Positions 8,503 through 10,210 of a stretch of DNA of 10,210 nt are shown in pieces. Positions within the stretch are counted from its first letter, which is position 1; each line of letters begins with the position of its first letter. Source of the stretch: Glomus cerebriforme (lineage: Eukaryota > Glomeromycota > Glomeromycetes > Glomerales > Glomeraceae). Location of the stretch: assembly GCA_003550305.1 (NCBI GenBank), contig QKYT01000136.1, positions 82,225 through 92,434 of the forward strand, read 5' to 3'. The notes under the pieces are model-generated. The model had not been told where the DNA came from. It saw only the letters and a list, made by a program, of their open reading frames with translations, and did no database searches. The translations under genes and the position numbers were made by a program.

Positions 8503-8528
8503 GAAATAAGGTTTAGAAATAAGGTTTA
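8503..8528. repeat. Two exact tandem copies of a 13-bp unit
   Basis: GAAATAAGGTTTA occurs at 8503-8515 and again at 8516-8528 without a gap, inside the larger inverted repeat. It is probably simple slippage. Confidence 0.85.
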
Positions 8529-8699
8529 GTAATGCATTTTTACTTTCGAATAGATAAAAAAAAAATTAATTATCAGACTATTTATTATATTATTATATTG
8601 TATTACATTAATCATTTACAAGTAATTTATATTTCAGTAGATCTTTCACGTGATATACTCTACTCATCTGCATTATCTTACTCCACTTCTTTCTGTATC

Positions 8700-8899
8700 A
8701 CTTATATTAAAGACATGTTTTTGAAAAAAATTTCATATTAATATAATACTAATAAAATGCAATCATTAAATTCAAATAAATTTGTTTGTATTTATAAAAA
8801 TAATTATTTATTTTTAAAAAAATTATAGGGGTAAGTAATAAATTTCTCTCACGAGATGAGAAATAAATTTATCCTTAATAAAATATTTAATCTTTTTGG
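8700..8899. other. AT-rich spacer between palindrome and repeat copy B
   Basis: I see no gene here. It contains 8861-8886, which matches 258-283 at 24 of 26 bases, and a small imperfect inverted repeat ATTTCTC...GAGAAAT near 8841-8863. Confidence 0.5.
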
Positions 8900-9682
8900 T
8901 AAATTTAAGGGCATTTTTTCTGACAATTCCTATGCCCATTTCTTTCAAAAAGATTGGAAATGAAAAGTTATTCTTTTTACATTTTTTGATGTCTTTTAAT
9001 CTTAAGAAGAGTATTTTTATGCTATTGGTATTAACTAAAAAACTTTAGAAAATATAAATAATAGTTTCTGATATATCAAGTTTCTTTACAGTTTGAATCT
9101 CTGATAACTTACTTTCAGTCATTTATCTTTCTTCAAGTTAATACTAGAAGGACTATTTAGTTTTTTAAAATACTCTTTCTTATACAAGATAGTAAGATTT
9201 ATAGTTGCTTTTAGTAAATCCAAAAGTTAACTTTGTATGAACTGAAGTTTTTTTGAAAATATTAATCTTTTTGCAGAGTTGAAACGTAAGTTTGGATAAG
9301 ATAGGAATTCTTTCTAGTATTCTGGATATAGAAGAAAGTAATCCAGCTGGTTTGATGTTTGTAGTCTTTTAATTTTTAATTTAATATTCATTTTTAAATA
9401 TCTCTTTCTGAATAGTTTCTAGAAAGACATAGCTTGCTATTTTCTTTTTTATACTCACTACTTTAAGTGAAATATCTGAAATTTTGATCTATGATTAATT
9501 ACTATTATATAATTAATCTCTCTTATTATTTTACATCCTTGTTTTATTTTACAGTTTAGTGATCCTTTTTATGTATTCTTAAGATATTAATAAGATTTAT
9601 ATTAATAGATAAAAAATTATTTTGCTCATACTTTTCTTATTTTTATATATTTATACTTTGTTTATTATAGTTAGATCACTAT
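8900..9682. repeat. Unclassified dispersed repeat, copy B
   Basis: This is the direct-orientation counterpart of 613-1412. At many differing positions copy A has C or G where copy B has T or A. Around the CATAGCTTGCTATTTTC segment (A: CACAGCTTACTATTTTC) and TACTCACTACTTTAAGTGAA (A: TACTCGCTACTTTAAGTGGG) most changes lower GC. The homology ends near 9682, and what follows copy A at 1413-2238 is absent. No coding frame is seen. Confidence 0.65.
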
Positions 9683-9694
9683 TTTTAGGATAGA

Positions 9695-9742
9695 CTACAG
9701 TCATCCTCCTCTATAGTCATCCCTGTATAAGCATAACCTCTA
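9695..9742. repeat. Three degenerate 16-bp direct repeats, possible element terminus
   Basis: CTACAGTCATCCTCCT (9695-9710), CTATAGTCATCCCTGT (9711-9726) and ATAAGCATAACCTCTA (9727-9742) follow each other with a 16-bp period, the third weaker. The sequence TA-CAGT at 9696-9701 resembles a TA target site followed by the CAGT end of a Tc1/mariner or pogo-like transposon. No partner end is visible in the window, so this stays a suggestion. Confidence 0.4.
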
Positions 9743-9762
9743 TTTTTTTTTTTTTTTTTTTT

Positions 9763-9818
<56 letters not shown>
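9743..9818 (-). other. Poly(A) tail on the minus strand (76 nt)
   Basis: A run of 76 bases is all T on the plus strand except AC at 9766-9767. It sits 24 bases beyond an AATAAA signal on the minus strand (9843-9848), exactly where a poly(A) tail is expected. It thus marks the 3' end of a reverse-transcribed insertion. Its exact length may be unreliable because homopolymers are error-prone. Confidence 0.7.
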
Positions 9819-9821
<3 letters not shown>

Positions 9822-10210
9822 GATGCGATCTTGCATTTTAAGTTTATTTAAAACATTATAGCAAATATTGTAAACAATAAAATACATATAAAGAAAATCT
9901 AACTAAAAACACTACCCCTCGCTATGCGAAAAAAGGCCGACCTGTCACCGTCCGGGAATTCTGCGAAAGCTGAACAGCATGCTCATAAAGCCAAAGGCGC
10001 CTCCAACCCGAAACGAACCAAAAATAAAAATAAAATACGATTCCGGATGTTACTCGCACCAGTGGTAGAAACGATATGCAGTCGCCATAAGGGGTAATCC
10101 TATTGTCCACACCTTTTGGGTAAACCCAACAAGCACGTGCGTCTAAGGTCAGCGCCAGTTCGCTGTCGCCATACTTTTCGTTTCATCCACCAGGCTCATC
10201 CCCATGTGAC
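9819..10210 (-). mobile_element. 3' end of a polyadenylated retroelement or retrocopy (partial)
   Basis: Composition changes abruptly here: GC is much higher and CpG is common (about two dozen sites, for example in GGCGCC, GTCCGGG and GTCGCC). Read on the minus strand the sequence enters from beyond the window, ends ...GCAAGATCGCATCGTT and passes into the poly(A) tract, with AATAAA at 9848-9843. This is the signature of a LINE-type retrotransposon 3' end or a processed retrocopy. I cannot see a reverse transcriptase or target-site duplication because the element continues off the right edge. A different minus-strand frame from 10205 to about 10150 reads MGMSLVDETKSMATANWR and stops, possibly the C terminus of a coding region. 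Confidence 0.6.
9922..10182 (-). CDS. Open frame of unknown status in the retroelement 3' region
   Basis: A minus-strand frame is open from just after a TGA (10183-10185) to TAG at 9922-9924, 86 codons. It reads NEKYGDSELALTLDARACW at the start and has a hydrophobic VFYFYFWFV stretch in the middle. There is no ATG in frame and I recognise no family. It may be part of a frame-disrupted protein end, or simply an untranslated region that happens to be open. The overlapping MGMSLVDETK frame ends inside it. Confidence 0.2.
   Translation of the reverse strand, partial: NEKYGDSELALTLDARACWVYPKGVDNRITPYGDCISFLPLVRVTSGIVFYFYFWFVSGWRRLWLYEHAVQLSQNSRTVTGRPFFA

Larger units (their letters stand above)
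8236..8693. repeat. Long nested inverted repeat, possible MITE or foldback element
   Basis: Outer arms: 8236-8254 (GAAAGAAGTAGAGTAAGAT) matches the reverse complement of 8675-8693 at 18 of 19 bases, and 8266-8285 matches the reverse complement of 8644-8663 at 16 of 20. Weaker similarity extends outward on both sides. The interior has no coding potential; a 69-codon plus-strand frame (8532-8741) crosses the right arm and is treated as chance. An AT-rich element of about 0.5 kb with inverted ends fits a MITE, whose ends I cannot place exactly. Confidence 0.6.

Noticed and set aside
8532..8741. Plus-strand open frame of 69 codons
   Set aside because: It lies in and across the right arm of the palindrome and is I/Y/S-rich with no recognisable feature.
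613..9682. The two flanking direct repeats as LTRs of one retrotransposon
   Set aside because: They are far too diverged from each other, lack TG...CA ends, and the interior holds a DNA transposon with no gag, protease, reverse transcriptase or integrase.

Overview
The window looks like a piece of a very AT-rich, repeat-filled eukaryotic genome. The best match to what I recognise is an arbuscular-mycorrhizal fungus of the Rhizophagus type (Glomeromycotina). This rests on the base composition, GTAAGT-type introns and a decayed Plavaka-type (CACTA-superfamily) DNA transposon with a typical fungal reading frame; it is an inference, not a database match. I see no intact host gene, no rRNA or tRNA and nothing prokaryotic.

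Layout. Positions 1-610 are AT-rich DNA without a recognisable gene. Positions about 613-1412 carry copy A of an unclassified repeat, followed by further sequence containing a roughly 200-bp duplication (1561-1960). Positions 2241-8179 are one transposon of about 5.94 kb, bounded by 43-bp imperfect terminal inverted repeats (36 of 43 match). It holds two genes transcribed outward from a shared AT-rich centre (5592-6116): a broken transposase on the minus strand (5591 to 2621) and a broken accessory gene of unknown function on the plus strand (6117 to about 7850). Just outside its right end lies a nested palindrome (8236-8693) with a perfect 30-bp-arm hairpin. Copy B of the unclassified repeat (about 8900-9682) has the same orientation as copy A and is more AT-rich. 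It is followed by a short 16-bp-periodic remnant and a 76-base poly-T tract. Positions 9819-10210 are a GC-richer, CpG-containing sequence that reads on the minus strand as the 3' end of a polyadenylated transcript or retroelement.

How it fits together. The transposase would act on the terminal and subterminal motifs of its own element; the accessory protein is probably a second element-encoded protein. Both genes are dead: they carry many in-frame stops, most explainable by C-to-T or G-to-A transitions, plus at least one frameshift and apparently lost splice sites. The minus-strand sequence at the right edge shows no such decay and is probably the youngest insertion.
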